A DNA stretch of 64,000 nucleotides from Cytophagales bacterium (lineage in GTDB: Bacteria; Bacteroidota; Bacteroidia; Cytophagales; Cyclobacteriaceae): the NCBI GenBank assembly GCA_033344775.1, contig JAWPMT010000005.1, forward strand, positions 1,719,501 to 1,783,500, given 5' to 3'. Made by a program: the position numbers and the translations under genes. Positions 45,206-54,603 of the stretch are shown one piece after another. Under the pieces are notes generated by a model that saw only the letters and a list, made by a program, of their open reading frames with translations, ran no database searches and was not told the origin of the DNA. Position 1 is the first letter of the stretch; each line of letters begins with the position of its first letter.

Positions 45206-46135
45206 ATGGAGCCAATATTCAATTACAAGGCAAATGCCCAATTCAAAGGAATTTGGGAGTCTAAAATTGTCAAAGGTCAAACCACTGAAATTTTCTCTGA
45301 GATTCACGGCCCTGGGATCGTACAGCACTTCTGGCTGACGACTTTTCCCGTGAATCGAGAGGTGGATTTAGCGCTGGCCAATGATTTAGTGCTTAATATC
45401 TATTGGGACCATTGTGATCACCCAGCAGTATCTGTACCGCTGGCAGACTTTTTCTGTCAACCTCTCAAGCTCCAATTGATCAACAATCATTTCTTCAGAT
45501 CTACGAATGATCAATTGCTGTTTACAACGACCATACCCATGCCTTTCCTTGAAATGGCCCGATTTGAATTAATCAACCAATCTGAAAGGGAAATCGAATT
45601 GTTTTTTGGAATTGATGTGGAGTTCAAAACCTTAATCAGGGAAGCGATGTATTTACACGCGCATTGGCAAAAAACCAACGACCTACAGACTGGACAGTCA
45701 TTCAATATCCTGCCCAGCATAACAGGAATGGGAAGATATCTAGGCACTCACATGGCCGTCCAACAAAACAACGTTTTGAAAAATTGGCCCTGGTACACCC
45801 GACCAATTACCGTCCGATTAGATGCAAAATCAGCAGAAGATTTACCAAGCTTATACATCAAAACGATCGATGACTTTTTTGGATCCGGGTGGTGGGATCG
45901 TGAAGTACCTCACAATACCTACATGTTCCCACATGTGGGAAGGTCGTTGATCGAATTGGATGATAATGATCACCTTTCCACTGTTATGTATCGCTACCAT
46001 GTTCAGGAAGCCTTGTGGTTTCATGAAAGCATTTCGGTCGAGATCGGCTTTAACTGGAATTGGGGCAACCAACAGATCGGTAAAGGAGACTGGGCTACTA
46101 CTGCGTTCTTTTATCTGAGAGCTCCGGGGCATTAG
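45206..46135 (+). CDS. DUF2961 / GH172-like protein
   Basis: This 309-aa protein shows the DUF2961 pattern: EIHGPGIVQHFWLTTF near residue 36, LVLNIYWDHCDHPAVSVPLADFFC, and late strands IELDDNDHLSTVMYRYHVQEALWFHESISVEIGFNW. DUF2961 includes GH172 difructose-anhydride synthases and arabinofuranosidases. No signal peptide is visible, so it would be cytosolic. It is shorter than many GH172 enzymes (about 380-450 aa), so it may be a minimal or diverged form. Activity unproven. Confidence 0.82.
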   Translation: MEPIFNYKANAQFKGIWESKIVKGQTTEIFSEIHGPGIVQHFWLTTFPVNREVDLALANDLVLNIYWDHCDHPAVSVPLADFFCQPLKLQLINNHFFRSTNDQLLFTTTIPMPFLEMARFELINQSEREIELFFGIDVEFKTLIREAMYLHAHWQKTNDLQTGQSFNILPSITGMGRYLGTHMAVQQNNVLKNWPWYTRPITVRLDAKSAEDLPSLYIKTIDDFFGSGWWDREVPHNTYMFPHVGRSLIELDDNDHLSTVMYRYHVQEALWFHESISVEIGFNWNWGNQQIGKGDWATTAFFYLRAPGH

Positions 46136-46159
46136 ATCTCTCATAACACCAAACTAAGA

Positions 46160-46492
46160 ATGGAAAGTTGGCAAGAAGATCGAATATGGCTATGGCTGAT
46201 CGCTGCTTCAAAACGGCATCCTGATGATCAATGGATGTATTTCATTGACCTTGAAACAAAGGTACTTTTGCTTGAAAAGCATAAAAACAGCGAGTTATTG
46301 GTGAATGACAGATACTATGAATATCCTCCCTTGGATGACAGCTTCCCACTACTCCAAGATCCGAACGCGCATGTTTTTAGTGATAAGCAAGAAGACATTG
46401 AAAAAATGAACGATAGCTACCGGAGGATGAAGTATGCCGAGAAGGTTCTCGCAGATATTGGATTGGCATTCGAGGAACTAAAGGTAGTTTGA
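46160..46492 (+). CDS. Unknown protein, 110 aa
   Basis: This small soluble protein starts MESWQEDRIWLWLIAASKRHPDDQ and ends in a helical segment (EKMNDSYRRMKYAEKVLADIGLAFEEL). I recognise no family. It begins 24 bases after the DUF2961 gene and ends 18 bases before the next start, on the same strand, so the 45206-47584 genes may form one operon. Confidence 0.7.
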   Translation: MESWQEDRIWLWLIAASKRHPDDQWMYFIDLETKVLLLEKHKNSELLVNDRYYEYPPLDDSFPLLQDPNAHVFSDKQEDIEKMNDSYRRMKYAEKVLADIGLAFEELKVV

Positions 46493-46510
46493 ACCACAAA
46501 TCATAAAACC

Positions 46511-46807
46511 ATGATCAGAGTCATTTATAAATGGAAGGTCGTTCCTGAAAATTTTGAAGCTTTTCATAATACCTGGAGCGCCACAACCAATCGCATTCAC
46601 GAATCAGTGAAAGGGGCGCAAGGCAGTTTCTTATTGCGTTCTGTAGAAAACGAAACAGAAGTACTCACGATCGCGAAATGGGATTCTTTAGAAGATTGGA
46701 AAAGCTTTTTCGCAAACCAGAACCCGGAATCCATGCAAGACATGCGAAAATTAGGGGAGCGTATCGCAGTAGAAGCGTACGAGGAAATTGAAGATCACAC
46801 GAAGTAA
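46511..46807 (+). CDS. Antibiotic biosynthesis monooxygenase (ABM) family protein
   Basis: This 98-aa ferredoxin-like protein has the ABM outline: RVIYKWKVVPENFEAFHNTW, then GAQGSFLLRSVENETEVLTIAKWDSLEDWKSFFANQ. Members are dimeric, cofactor-free monooxygenases or stress-response proteins. It overlaps the region just before the next gene (3-base gap), so it is probably co-transcribed with the nucleotidyltransferase gene. Confidence 0.88.
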   Translation: MIRVIYKWKVVPENFEAFHNTWSATTNRIHESVKGAQGSFLLRSVENETEVLTIAKWDSLEDWKSFFANQNPESMQDMRKLGERIAVEAYEEIEDHTK

Positions 46808-46810
46808 AGT

Positions 46811-47584
46811 ATGGATAAACTGATCAAAACTGAACTCCTGCGACTCGAAAAAGAGCAGCAAATCAAGATCTTGTACGCCGTAGAGTCTGGTAGTCGTGCC
46901 TGGGGGTTTGCCTCAAAAGACAGTGACTGGGACGTCCGATTCTTATATGTGCACCACCCTAATTGGTATTTATCCATTGACGACAAGAAGGACAGCATGG
47001 AAGTCATGCTTCCCAATGACCTGGATTTTGCCGGATGGGAGCTTCGTAAAACACTTAAGCTGTTTCGCAAGTCCAATCCACCGTTGTTAGAGTGGCTCAG
47101 GAGTCCGTTGATCTATATGGAACAGTTTTCTACAGCTGCGCAGATGCGTGAACTTTCCAACGAATATTTCAACCCGAAATCATGTTTGTACCATTACCTC
47201 CACATGGCTCGGGGGAACTTCAAAGCCTACATGCAAGGAGATCTGGTCAAAATGAAAAAGTATTTCTACGTATTGCGACCTTTGTTGGCCTGCAAATGGA
47301 TTGAACAACATGAAACAATCGCTCCAATGGAATTTGAAGTATTGGTTGAATCACATGTCAAAAGTGAAGCCTTAAAAAAAGAGATCGACCAGCTTTTGGA
47401 ACGTAAAAAGCGTGGTGATGAAATGGACCTGGCACCGCGCATAGATGTCATTCATGAGTTTCTTGACTTTGAAATCCAGCGGCTCACGGAATTATTGGAA
47501 GGATATGACATTCACATGACGCCTGACACAGAAAAACTAAATGTTCTTTTCCGTGACGCTTTGAATGAAGTTTGGAGCAGTTAA
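46811..47584 (+). CDS. RlaP-like nucleotidyltransferase
   Basis: This 257-aa protein has the polymerase-beta-type motif AVESGSRAWGFASKDSDWDVRFLYVHH near residues 17-45 (G-S followed by D-x-D, metal ligands), and GWELRKTLKLFRKSNPPLLEWLRSPLIY, which marks the RlaP/YcgL group (PF10127). The group is named for association with RNA ligases in some species and is predicted to modify RNA or nucleotides; no ligase is adjacent here. Substrate unknown. It starts 3 bases after the ABM gene. Confidence 0.88.
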   Translation: MDKLIKTELLRLEKEQQIKILYAVESGSRAWGFASKDSDWDVRFLYVHHPNWYLSIDDKKDSMEVMLPNDLDFAGWELRKTLKLFRKSNPPLLEWLRSPLIYMEQFSTAAQMRELSNEYFNPKSCLYHYLHMARGNFKAYMQGDLVKMKKYFYVLRPLLACKWIEQHETIAPMEFEVLVESHVKSEALKKEIDQLLERKKRGDEMDLAPRIDVIHEFLDFEIQRLTELLEGYDIHMTPDTEKLNVLFRDALNEVWSS

Positions 47585-47641
47585 AGCTATCTCATTCATT
47601 TTGTGCGGGTTCTTTGATATAATTTTCCTTAATTAGGATTT

Positions 47642-48553
47642 ATGAAGGATAAAATCGGAGTAGGTCTATTCATTGAAGTCGCCACATTAATATTTATCAT
47701 TTTTATCGCCAGAGGCCAGGGAGTCAGTAAGGCTGAATTCTGGGAAAACTTCAACATCGGCACTGAAAAACTTGACATTCACTATCATGTCATTGGTTAC
47801 GCTGGATTTAACGTAAATGGCACAGATGTAAGCACATGGCTCAAGGATAGCACCGTGGATACCAGCATCAAATACGACATCAATAGTATGCTGGACTCCC
47901 TCGCACTCAAAAAAATAGGTGGAGAGATTTTTTACAAAGGTGCTCAGGATACCTTGATCGCTGATTCGGAGATCAAGCATTTGGATGAACTAAAAGAACT
48001 GTTTACTCCGACGATCATCTTCAATGATTCGATCAGAACTTATTACAGAAACTTCCCCATCACTGTCCATCGCTACTATCCAGCAGATAAATTTAAGATC
48101 ACACCCTTGTTGAAATCCAGAGACAAACCGTATTATTTCGACTTAGACTGGATCGACGACTTAACCGAAGAGAATATCGTCAACATTGATGAACTATCCG
48201 GGTTTACCAATATTGATCGCCTCGAAACACTGATCAAACTAGCCGAACCTGTTCTTGAGGAAAACGAGCACACGTTGGAGCTGACCTGGCGGAAGGGCTC
48301 CGAATCCCACTCCTATGGCAAAAACTATCTGGGTGGTGGTATCAGTCTCTACAAAATCAACAACCAAAAAGGGAAAGAGATCTATTACGCCGATTACTTA
48401 TTTGACGGACTGGAATGGACCAGGGATGAATACGGTGAAGAAGTCGTTGACGAACGTTTCAACATTTGGTACCACAACTGGGTGTTTTGGGCATTTGCCA
48501 TTGCTATTTCTATCAGTATCATTCGTCGGTTTCTGATTTGGAATAGCCTGTGA
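47642..48553 (+). CDS. Membrane protein with large extracytoplasmic domain, unknown
   Basis: This 303-aa protein has a TM helix at about 5-24 and another near 278-297, enclosing a roughly 250-residue soluble domain with mixed alpha/beta strands such as LDIHYHVIGYAGFNVNG, PYYFDLDWIDDLTEENIVNIDELSGFTNID and TLELTWRKGSESHSYG. I recognise no family. It is separated from the nucleotidyltransferase gene by 57 bases. The gap 48554-48723 is featureless. Confidence 0.75.
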   Translation: MKDKIGVGLFIEVATLIFIIFIARGQGVSKAEFWENFNIGTEKLDIHYHVIGYAGFNVNGTDVSTWLKDSTVDTSIKYDINSMLDSLALKKIGGEIFYKGAQDTLIADSEIKHLDELKELFTPTIIFNDSIRTYYRNFPITVHRYYPADKFKITPLLKSRDKPYYFDLDWIDDLTEENIVNIDELSGFTNIDRLETLIKLAEPVLEENEHTLELTWRKGSESHSYGKNYLGGGISLYKINNQKGKEIYYADYLFDGLEWTRDEYGEEVVDERFNIWYHNWVFWAFAIAISISIIRRFLIWNSL

Positions 48554-48723
48554 CAAGATGCAATTTGAGAGAGCAGCTCAATAAGAAGTGGAAAATGAGA
48601 TTTGCCCTGCTGTAGAGTCAAAGAGCAAATACGTTAAGTAGCTTAATCCCATTCAGGGTATTGAAAAATTCAATCCCTAATGATCGGAAACGACGCCAAT
48701 TGATCTCCGGAAACTGAAAATTC

Positions 48724-49098
48724 CTAGGCTTCGGCATATCGATTTTTCACAATTTGCAGATCATGATCTTCAACAAACCAAACCACTACCGACTCATATT
48801 CTTGTCGATCCTGAGGAGCCAATGCTTTAAAAACACGGTTGCCCAGTTCTTCTACCATGGACTGTTCTTCGCCAATCTGCATCGGTAGCTCTCCGGTGGT
48901 AATCAACTCGACATTAAGGGTTTTCTTATCATCTTCTATGCACTGAAATACCTGATAGGATTCGAACCCATGGCTCTCACTCGTGTTTTGTAAATAGTCT
49001 TTGGTCAATTCATTAAGCTGGATTCTTTTTTTTCCTTCTTCTGGTCCATTCCAATTGAAGAAAAGGATAGCGATTAAGCCAATGATCAGACGTTGCAT
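48724..49098 (-). CDS. Secreted or membrane-anchored protein, unknown
   Basis: I place the start at ATG 49098 (MQRLIIGLIAILFFNW), which gives an N-terminal hydrophobic segment; a longer frame to 49149 overlaps the upstream gene. The 124-aa mature part is acidic and alpha/beta (KTLNVELITTGELPMQIGEEQSMVEELGNRVFKALA). No family is recognised. It follows the lipoprotein gene on the same strand with a 29-base gap, so the pair is probably co-transcribed. Confidence 0.7.
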   Translation of the reverse strand: MQRLIIGLIAILFFNWNGPEEGKKRIQLNELTKDYLQNTSESHGFESYQVFQCIEDDKKTLNVELITTGELPMQIGEEQSMVEELGNRVFKALAPQDRQEYESVVVWFVEDHDLQIVKNRYAEA

Positions 49099-49127
49099 AT
49101 TGTGTTGTTTATTTCCTGTAAGATAGC

Positions 49128-49904
49128 TCATTGCATGACGATCGGCCATTCAAAATCTTGCTGCCATGGCGTTGCAACGTAATCTCCGGATTCCGTCACT
49201 GAAAAATGAACCAGGTATTCGCCCGCTTCTTTCGGCGTAAACTGTACCATCATCACATGGCCGATTTGATTGGTCTTGAGATCAACGGGCACCTTTCTAC
49301 CTGCTTTGGTAAGGTAGAAGTTTTCGTAGGCAAAAGTTGCATGGTCCCATAGCGATCGATCTCCATTCGGAAAAATGGCCATTTCGTAAAGCTCACCAGC
49401 GACTGCCCCATTGGTTTGTACAGTCATGGGGCTTGGAAAACAACAATCGACTATGCCGAGTTGCCGGGACCAATGCTCTACCAAAGAATACTCGATATAA
49501 GTCAACTCAGCTACTAATAGCTCTTGTGTTTGGGCATCCTGATCTTTACTATTCAAATATGCATCGACCCGAACAAAAGACTGGTCCAGGCCCAAATCAT
49601 CTTTGATTTGAATTTTCAAAGCAACTAATCTGGATACGTAAACTTTCACTGCAGTCAGATCTCTATGATCCAGGTCTTTCCTGGAGTCCGCCAATTGCTT
49701 CAAAAGAGCGGTTAATTCTTCATTATTTCTACCGCGTTGCTCATCGGTCCAGATCGCTGTATTGAGTTGAAGGTCTACGTTCTTCCTCATGGACTCATTG
49801 GTCAGCCGAAGGGTTTGTATCAGGTTAGTCGGTCCTTCTGAAGTTTTTGTACAAGAACACATCATGAAAATGACCAGTAGGAAAAGAATAGAAGAATTTC
49901 TCAT
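49128..49904 (-). CDS. Lipoprotein, unknown
   Basis: This 258-aa protein has a lipobox (VIFMMCSC). The first half is helical and charged (TNLIQTLRLTNESMRKNVDLQL, LKQLADSRKDL). The second half is a beta-sandwich with TPKEAGEYLVHFSVTESGDYVATPWQQDFEW, similar to periplasmic sensor or adhesin modules, but I cannot name the family. Probably co-transcribed with the small gene downstream. The gap 49905-50077 shows no further feature. Confidence 0.75.
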   Translation of the reverse strand: MRNSSILFLLVIFMMCSCTKTSEGPTNLIQTLRLTNESMRKNVDLQLNTAIWTDEQRGRNNEELTALLKQLADSRKDLDHRDLTAVKVYVSRLVALKIQIKDDLGLDQSFVRVDAYLNSKDQDAQTQELLVAELTYIEYSLVEHWSRQLGIVDCCFPSPMTVQTNGAVAGELYEMAIFPNGDRSLWDHATFAYENFYLTKAGRKVPVDLKTNQIGHVMMVQFTPKEAGEYLVHFSVTESGDYVATPWQQDFEWPIVMQ

Positions 49905-50077
49905 GAGATTATGATTTGCTCGTGCTTACTTAACGAAAATATGAAAACAAATTGCAACGAAAAGCATCAATGCCATAATGGTGCACCCCTATGATCATTT
50001 GAACACTTTTTCGTGCGACCAAACCACAAGTTCCATTATATTCACTCGAAGGAATACATCCATACAAGCACACCACC

Positions 50078-50806
50078 ATGGACAAGCAGCAATCGATCAA
50101 CGCCTATTTCAAAATGCCCTTTCAATTTGATGGCGACAAGCTTCAAGCAGATCTGACTACATGTGAAACCTATGAGTTTCAAGGCAATTACATCCCGGAA
50201 AACTACGATGGAGATAAATACATCCTACCACTTCGATCGGTGGAAGGCAAAATGGATCATGTCGTGGCTACACAGGGCGCTACGAATCAATTCAAAAACA
50301 CCGAAGCACTGGAACAAAGCCCTTACTTTCAGGAAGTCATAGATCATTTTCAATGTGACAAAGAATCCGTTCGATTGATGAGCCTACCGGGTGGGGCCGT
50401 GATCAACAAGCACATTGATCGGCTAAGTGGGTATGAAGATGGTTTTTTCAGAATTCACGTACCGGTCAAAACCAATGATCAAACGCATTTTATCCTGGAA
50501 GACAATCCCATCCACATGGGTGTTGGAGAAGCCTGGTACACCAACATCAACCTTCCACATGGCGTGGAAAACAAAGGAACATCCGCACGGGTCCATCTGG
50601 TGATCGATTGTATCCGCAATGAATGGTCGGACGAATTGTTTGAGTCACTGGGGTATGATTTTGAAGAAGAAGCCCGATTAAAACAGCCAGTATATACGAA
50701 GGAAATGCTCGTTCAGATGATTGAAAATTTGTCATTAATAGGCAATGAGGCCTCCGAAGCATTGATTGCTGATTTCAAGCAGCAGCTAGAACAGCTCGAC
50801 TCCTGA
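50078..50806 (+). CDS. Aspartyl/asparaginyl beta-hydroxylase-like protein
   Basis: This 242-aa protein has the double-stranded beta-helix of PF05118. NKHIDRLSGYEDGFFRIHVPV carries the first Fe-binding His-x-Asp and the R-x-H segment, and EAWYTNINLPHGVENKGTSARVHLVIDC carries the distal His and the Arg that binds 2-oxoglutarate. It is a cytosolic Fe(II)/2-oxoglutarate dioxygenase, presumably acting on a protein or small molecule. Convergent with the TonB receptor gene, with a terminator between them. Confidence 0.88.
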   Translation: MDKQQSINAYFKMPFQFDGDKLQADLTTCETYEFQGNYIPENYDGDKYILPLRSVEGKMDHVVATQGATNQFKNTEALEQSPYFQEVIDHFQCDKESVRLMSLPGGAVINKHIDRLSGYEDGFFRIHVPVKTNDQTHFILEDNPIHMGVGEAWYTNINLPHGVENKGTSARVHLVIDCIRNEWSDELFESLGYDFEEEARLKQPVYTKEMLVQMIENLSLIGNEASEALIADFKQQLEQLDS

Positions 50807-50824
50807 ATCAATAAGAGCTTAAAA

Positions 50825-50853
50825 AATTAAGCCCGGAACCAGGGGCTCCGGAC
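50825..50853 (-). terminator. Intrinsic terminator after the TonB receptor gene
   Basis: CCGGA (50833-50837) and TCCGG (50847-50851), extended by inner CC/GG, form a stem. On the minus strand it is followed by TTAATTTTTT. Confidence 0.6.
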
Positions 50854-50883
50854 TTTCACTAACACCGCCTAAATAACTGGTTC

Positions 50884-53295
50884 TTAAAACTGAATTCTGT
50901 ACAACACATCGGGGAAAAAACCGATCTGTTCTACACTGTTGATCTCGTCAGTCACTTCCTTGTATCTTCTCACGAACTCATTGGTACGATTGGTCACGTT
51001 TTGCAAGTCCACGAAGAATTGGTGGGAAACTTTCTTCGTTGCACTGTTCAAACGCACCCCAAATTTGAGATCCCATCGGAAGTAATCTTCGTAGCGTTCG
51101 CTGAAGGCAATGTTATCCATGCGTACTTCGCGTCCGGCATTTGCTCTGGTACCATCCAAATCGATTGGCGTAAATGTGTTCCCTCCTGCCGTGGTAAGCT
51201 TCGTATCAAAAGTCCAGGCATGTCTTCCATTAGGGCCAAATTTCCACTCTTTACCCGCCAGGAAGTTGACAATGTAATTGTTGTTATAGGCCGTACTTCG
51301 TTCAATGCCGTCACTGCCTTCATAAGTAGACTCATACAGTGATGTTGTGAACAAGGCATAATAGCCCCGGCTGAAGAATTTCTCAACGGTCAGCTCGATC
51401 CCGTAATTGGTACCGGTCCCTTCGTTGACCAATGAGCCCTTCTCGTCGAAGATGAAATCTGATCCCTGATTCACAATGGAATAACTGCTTGGAGTAGATT
51501 CAACCGGAATATCGAACAGGCCCTGGTAATACACTTCCGCTTTCACTCTCCAGTCGGTGCCAAAATTTCGATCATATCCCAGCACCAAGTGATGACTCTG
51601 CATGAATCCAATGTCGCTATTGGTTCTTTCAAAAGTCTCCGGAGCAATCTCTTCTTCGAAAAACAGGATTGGAGAGGGAGCAGCTTGTGCATGTAGACCG
51701 TATGCAAAGCTCAAACGCTGCACCTCGTCTAATTGCCAGCTCAGCCCAAATCTTGGTTCAAAAGAAGCTTTGTCCGTGAAGCTGTGGTACTGGCTATGAA
51801 AGCCCAATGTCGCATTGAAATCATCTGTGAATTTATATTCACCCTGAATGAAGCCCTGGGTCAGCGAATACACATCCTGAATGTCCCGCTGCAATAAGAA
51901 TCGATCCGGTACTCCATCATTGTCTACATCTGGCAAGTCCACACGGTTATCACGATCTTCGGTAAAGAAATTCACGTCGTAAATCTCTACCAGACCTCCA
52001 GTCCTGAAACTGAAACGGGCATTGACTTTCTGATTGAACGTGGAACTTAGGGTGTATCGATTCTCACGATTGCTGGCATTTGTGGCTCGAAATTTACGCT
52101 CAATGTTACCATCTGCACTTCTGACTAAATTATCCTGACGATAGTCATTGAAAGTCGTGGACAGTCCCAGAGTGGTCTTGAGATAACCTGCTTTTCCAAT
52201 TCTCAAGGTATTGCTCACCCCAAATAACCCCAGGTCATTGTCCACAAAAGCATCCTGATCAGGGTTGGCAAAAAGATCATTCTCATCGGTATCTTCTCCC
52301 TGGAATTCTATGTTGCTCAGTCCTCCAAGGCCAAATAACTCAAATCGACCTGCTTTGGTCTCGCCGAGATTTACTTTGAATGAAAAGTCCTGATAAAAGG
52401 GAATGGCGCTGGTTCCTGTCGCTGCCAGGCTGGCGATACCATAACGATAAGAGGCCACAAAAGAGCTGTTTCTTTCCCGGTCGATTGGCCCTTCTGCCAT
52501 GAACTCCAGCCCGCTAAAAGCACTCATTTGTCCCGTAAATTCAAACTCATCGGGGTTACCATTTCGGAAGTTCACATCAAACACCGCCGCATTGGCATTG
52601 CCATATTCAGCAGGAAAAGCACTGGTCAGAAAGTCTGAAGTTCTCAACAGATTTGTATTCAAGGCATTCACCGGCCCACCAGTTGTTCCTAAAGTAGCAA
52701 AGTGGTTAGTCGTGGCTACAGGGATTCCTTCTACGCGCCATAGCAACCCTACAGGAGAATTACCACGAACCACAATATCATTCCGTGAATCATTGGGGGC
52801 ACTTACTCCTGCAAAAGAAGTTGCCAGCCTTGCTACATCATTTCTACCTCCTGAAAATCGAGTGACTTCCTCTAGACTGAAGGTCCGGGCACTTACTTTG
52901 GCCAGTTCATTGATCGGAAGGTCTTTGTCGGCATCTGCCGTGATGACAATTTCTTTAAGACTTTCTACTGATTCTTCCAGTTGCACATTCAGCACTACCT
53001 GTTTCCCGGCGGTCACTAAAACGTTCGGTAGTGTGATGCTTTTGTAGCCTATATACTGAACGGCAAAATTATGCCGTCCCACAGGCACTCCTTTCATTTC
53101 GAAGTTGCCTTCTATGTCCGTTACCGCCCCGATGACCGGATCCGAACCTACTAACAAGATGGTTGCTCCGATCAATGGGTAGTCACCTTGCAGGTCGTTG
53201 ATTTGCCCCTTTACCACCTGGGTTTGCGCGAGTAGTGTATGTGCGAGCAGGATAAGGGAAATTGCTAGTACTGATTTCAAATCTATTGAGTTCAT
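50884..53295 (-). CDS. TonB-dependent outer-membrane receptor
   Basis: This 803-aa protein has a signal peptide (1-23, ending LLAQ). It has a CarboxypepD_reg-like domain (about 28-112: IGATILLVGSDPVIGAVTDIEGNFEMKGVPVG), a TonB plug (about 135-240: RNDVARLATSFAGVSAPNDSRNDIVVRGNSP, VEGIPVATTNHFA) and a barrel ending in a terminal aromatic residue (LYRIQF). It is not SusC-type: no SusD follows and it is shorter. The ligand is unknown. It is divergent from the LytS/LytTR pair, a common arrangement. Confidence 0.93.
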   Translation of the reverse strand: MNSIDLKSVLAISLILLAHTLLAQTQVVKGQINDLQGDYPLIGATILLVGSDPVIGAVTDIEGNFEMKGVPVGRHNFAVQYIGYKSITLPNVLVTAGKQVVLNVQLEESVESLKEIVITADADKDLPINELAKVSARTFSLEEVTRFSGGRNDVARLATSFAGVSAPNDSRNDIVVRGNSPVGLLWRVEGIPVATTNHFATLGTTGGPVNALNTNLLRTSDFLTSAFPAEYGNANAAVFDVNFRNGNPDEFEFTGQMSAFSGLEFMAEGPIDRERNSSFVASYRYGIASLAATGTSAIPFYQDFSFKVNLGETKAGRFELFGLGGLSNIEFQGEDTDENDLFANPDQDAFVDNDLGLFGVSNTLRIGKAGYLKTTLGLSTTFNDYRQDNLVRSADGNIERKFRATNASNRENRYTLSSTFNQKVNARFSFRTGGLVEIYDVNFFTEDRDNRVDLPDVDNDGVPDRFLLQRDIQDVYSLTQGFIQGEYKFTDDFNATLGFHSQYHSFTDKASFEPRFGLSWQLDEVQRLSFAYGLHAQAAPSPILFFEEEIAPETFERTNSDIGFMQSHHLVLGYDRNFGTDWRVKAEVYYQGLFDIPVESTPSSYSIVNQGSDFIFDEKGSLVNEGTGTNYGIELTVEKFFSRGYYALFTTSLYESTYEGSDGIERSTAYNNNYIVNFLAGKEWKFGPNGRHAWTFDTKLTTAGGNTFTPIDLDGTRANAGREVRMDNIAFSERYEDYFRWDLKFGVRLNSATKKVSHQFFVDLQNVTNRTNEFVRRYKEVTDEINSVEQIGFFPDVLYRIQF

Positions 53296-53559
53296 AGTAA
53301 TTGGTAGATTGTGAATTTCGATGGTGAAACTAGTGGGCTACCATCCTTATTAATAGATGAATCCTATTGAACTCAGGAATGACTATCTTGAAGCTTCAAA
53401 TTGTCCATTTGAATCGTTTTAGGGCAGTTTTTGGGGATGTTTAGACTTTGACAGGTGTAATTCAGGGTTTCATCCCGATTTTTTCGGGTTTCACCATCAG
53501 ATGAACATCCTGCAGGGGTACAAATACATAGTTTTAGGTATGATTTTACTGTGCTTGAT

Positions 53560-54603
53560 ATGAAGTTGAAACTGACAGAACCGATCATTCGGTGGGTTGG
53601 CATTCCCATTGTGGCTTACATTGCCAATCAAGTCATGGCGCACTTGGAAGATAGGCCAGCAGGGATCGTCTACCTGATTTCCCTTGGCTTCACTGCTTTA
53701 TATTGGAATGGGGCCTGTTATATTATTTTTTACTTCAGGAGAAGATTCCCCGAAATTAATCGAACCAAGAAGCGTTTGATTCACACTGCAATATTCATCA
53801 TGATATGGATGTCAATCGGAGGCATCCCACTGAAACTTCTTGTAGGGGTTAAAGAATTTCAAGATATCCTTCAACCTTCTGAACACACACAATTCCTTCC
53901 TTTCAATTTTGTAGCCGCCATCATCATTACGTTGGGCTATGAAGCAGCTTATTTCTTTGACAAGTGGCAGGTAACTTTCCGCCAGAATGAGGAATTGAAA
54001 AATCAACAGATCCGTACGCAGTTCGAAGTACTACAAAATCAAATGAGTCCGCACTTCTTGTTTAACAGTTTGAACGCCTTAACCACGCTGATCGCGGAGA
54101 ATCAGGATACTGCCATAGAATTCACACAAAAGCTATCCGAAGTTTATCGATACATTCTCCAAACCAAAGACAAGGAACTGGTACGCCTATCGGAAGAAAT
54201 CGAATTTTCAAAAGCTTATCTCTTTCTTTTGCAGATGCGCTATCCCGAGAACCTGGCCACGGAATTTTCAATCGAGCATCAATACATGGATCAGTACGTG
54301 GCACCATTGACCATTCAAATGCTCATTGAAAATGCCATCAAACACAATGTGATTTCTAAGACACATCCACTAAAGATTGAGATATATGTGGAGAACGGGC
54401 TTTCTGTGGTCGTAAAAAATAACCTGCAAATCAAAAAGACGATTGAAAAATCAACCAAGACCGGGTTGGCCAACATCAAAAAGCGCTACCAGTTCCTGGG
54501 GAATCGCGAAATTGACATCATCACTACCGCTCATAACTATATGGTGGCCATTCCGCTCATCAATGTGATGCGGGAGGAAGACTACAAACTAGCCAGTGCT
54601 TAA
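53560..54603 (+). CDS. LytS-type sensor histidine kinase
   Basis: This 347-aa protein has four TM helices (about 10-28, 35-56, 72-95, 115-137), a short linker helix, and a His_kinase (PF06580) domain: QNQMSPHFLFNSLNALTTLI with the phospho-acceptor His, and IQMLIENAIKHN (N box). The G-box end is degenerate (KTGLANIKKRY). I prefer ATG 53560; GTG 53551 is possible. Its stop is directly followed by the response-regulator ATG (54604), so the pair is co-transcribed. Input signal unknown. Confidence 0.92.
   Translation: MKLKLTEPIIRWVGIPIVAYIANQVMAHLEDRPAGIVYLISLGFTALYWNGACYIIFYFRRRFPEINRTKKRLIHTAIFIMIWMSIGGIPLKLLVGVKEFQDILQPSEHTQFLPFNFVAAIIITLGYEAAYFFDKWQVTFRQNEELKNQQIRTQFEVLQNQMSPHFLFNSLNALTTLIAENQDTAIEFTQKLSEVYRYILQTKDKELVRLSEEIEFSKAYLFLLQMRYPENLATEFSIEHQYMDQYVAPLTIQMLIENAIKHNVISKTHPLKIEIYVENGLSVVVKNNLQIKKTIEKSTKTGLANIKKRYQFLGNREIDIITTAHNYMVAIPLINVMREEDYKLASA

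Noticed and set aside
48955-48985. GATTCGAACCC, resembling a tRNA T-arm
   Set aside because: It lies inside the coding frame 48724-49098, and no acceptor stem, D-arm or anticodon arm can be built around it.
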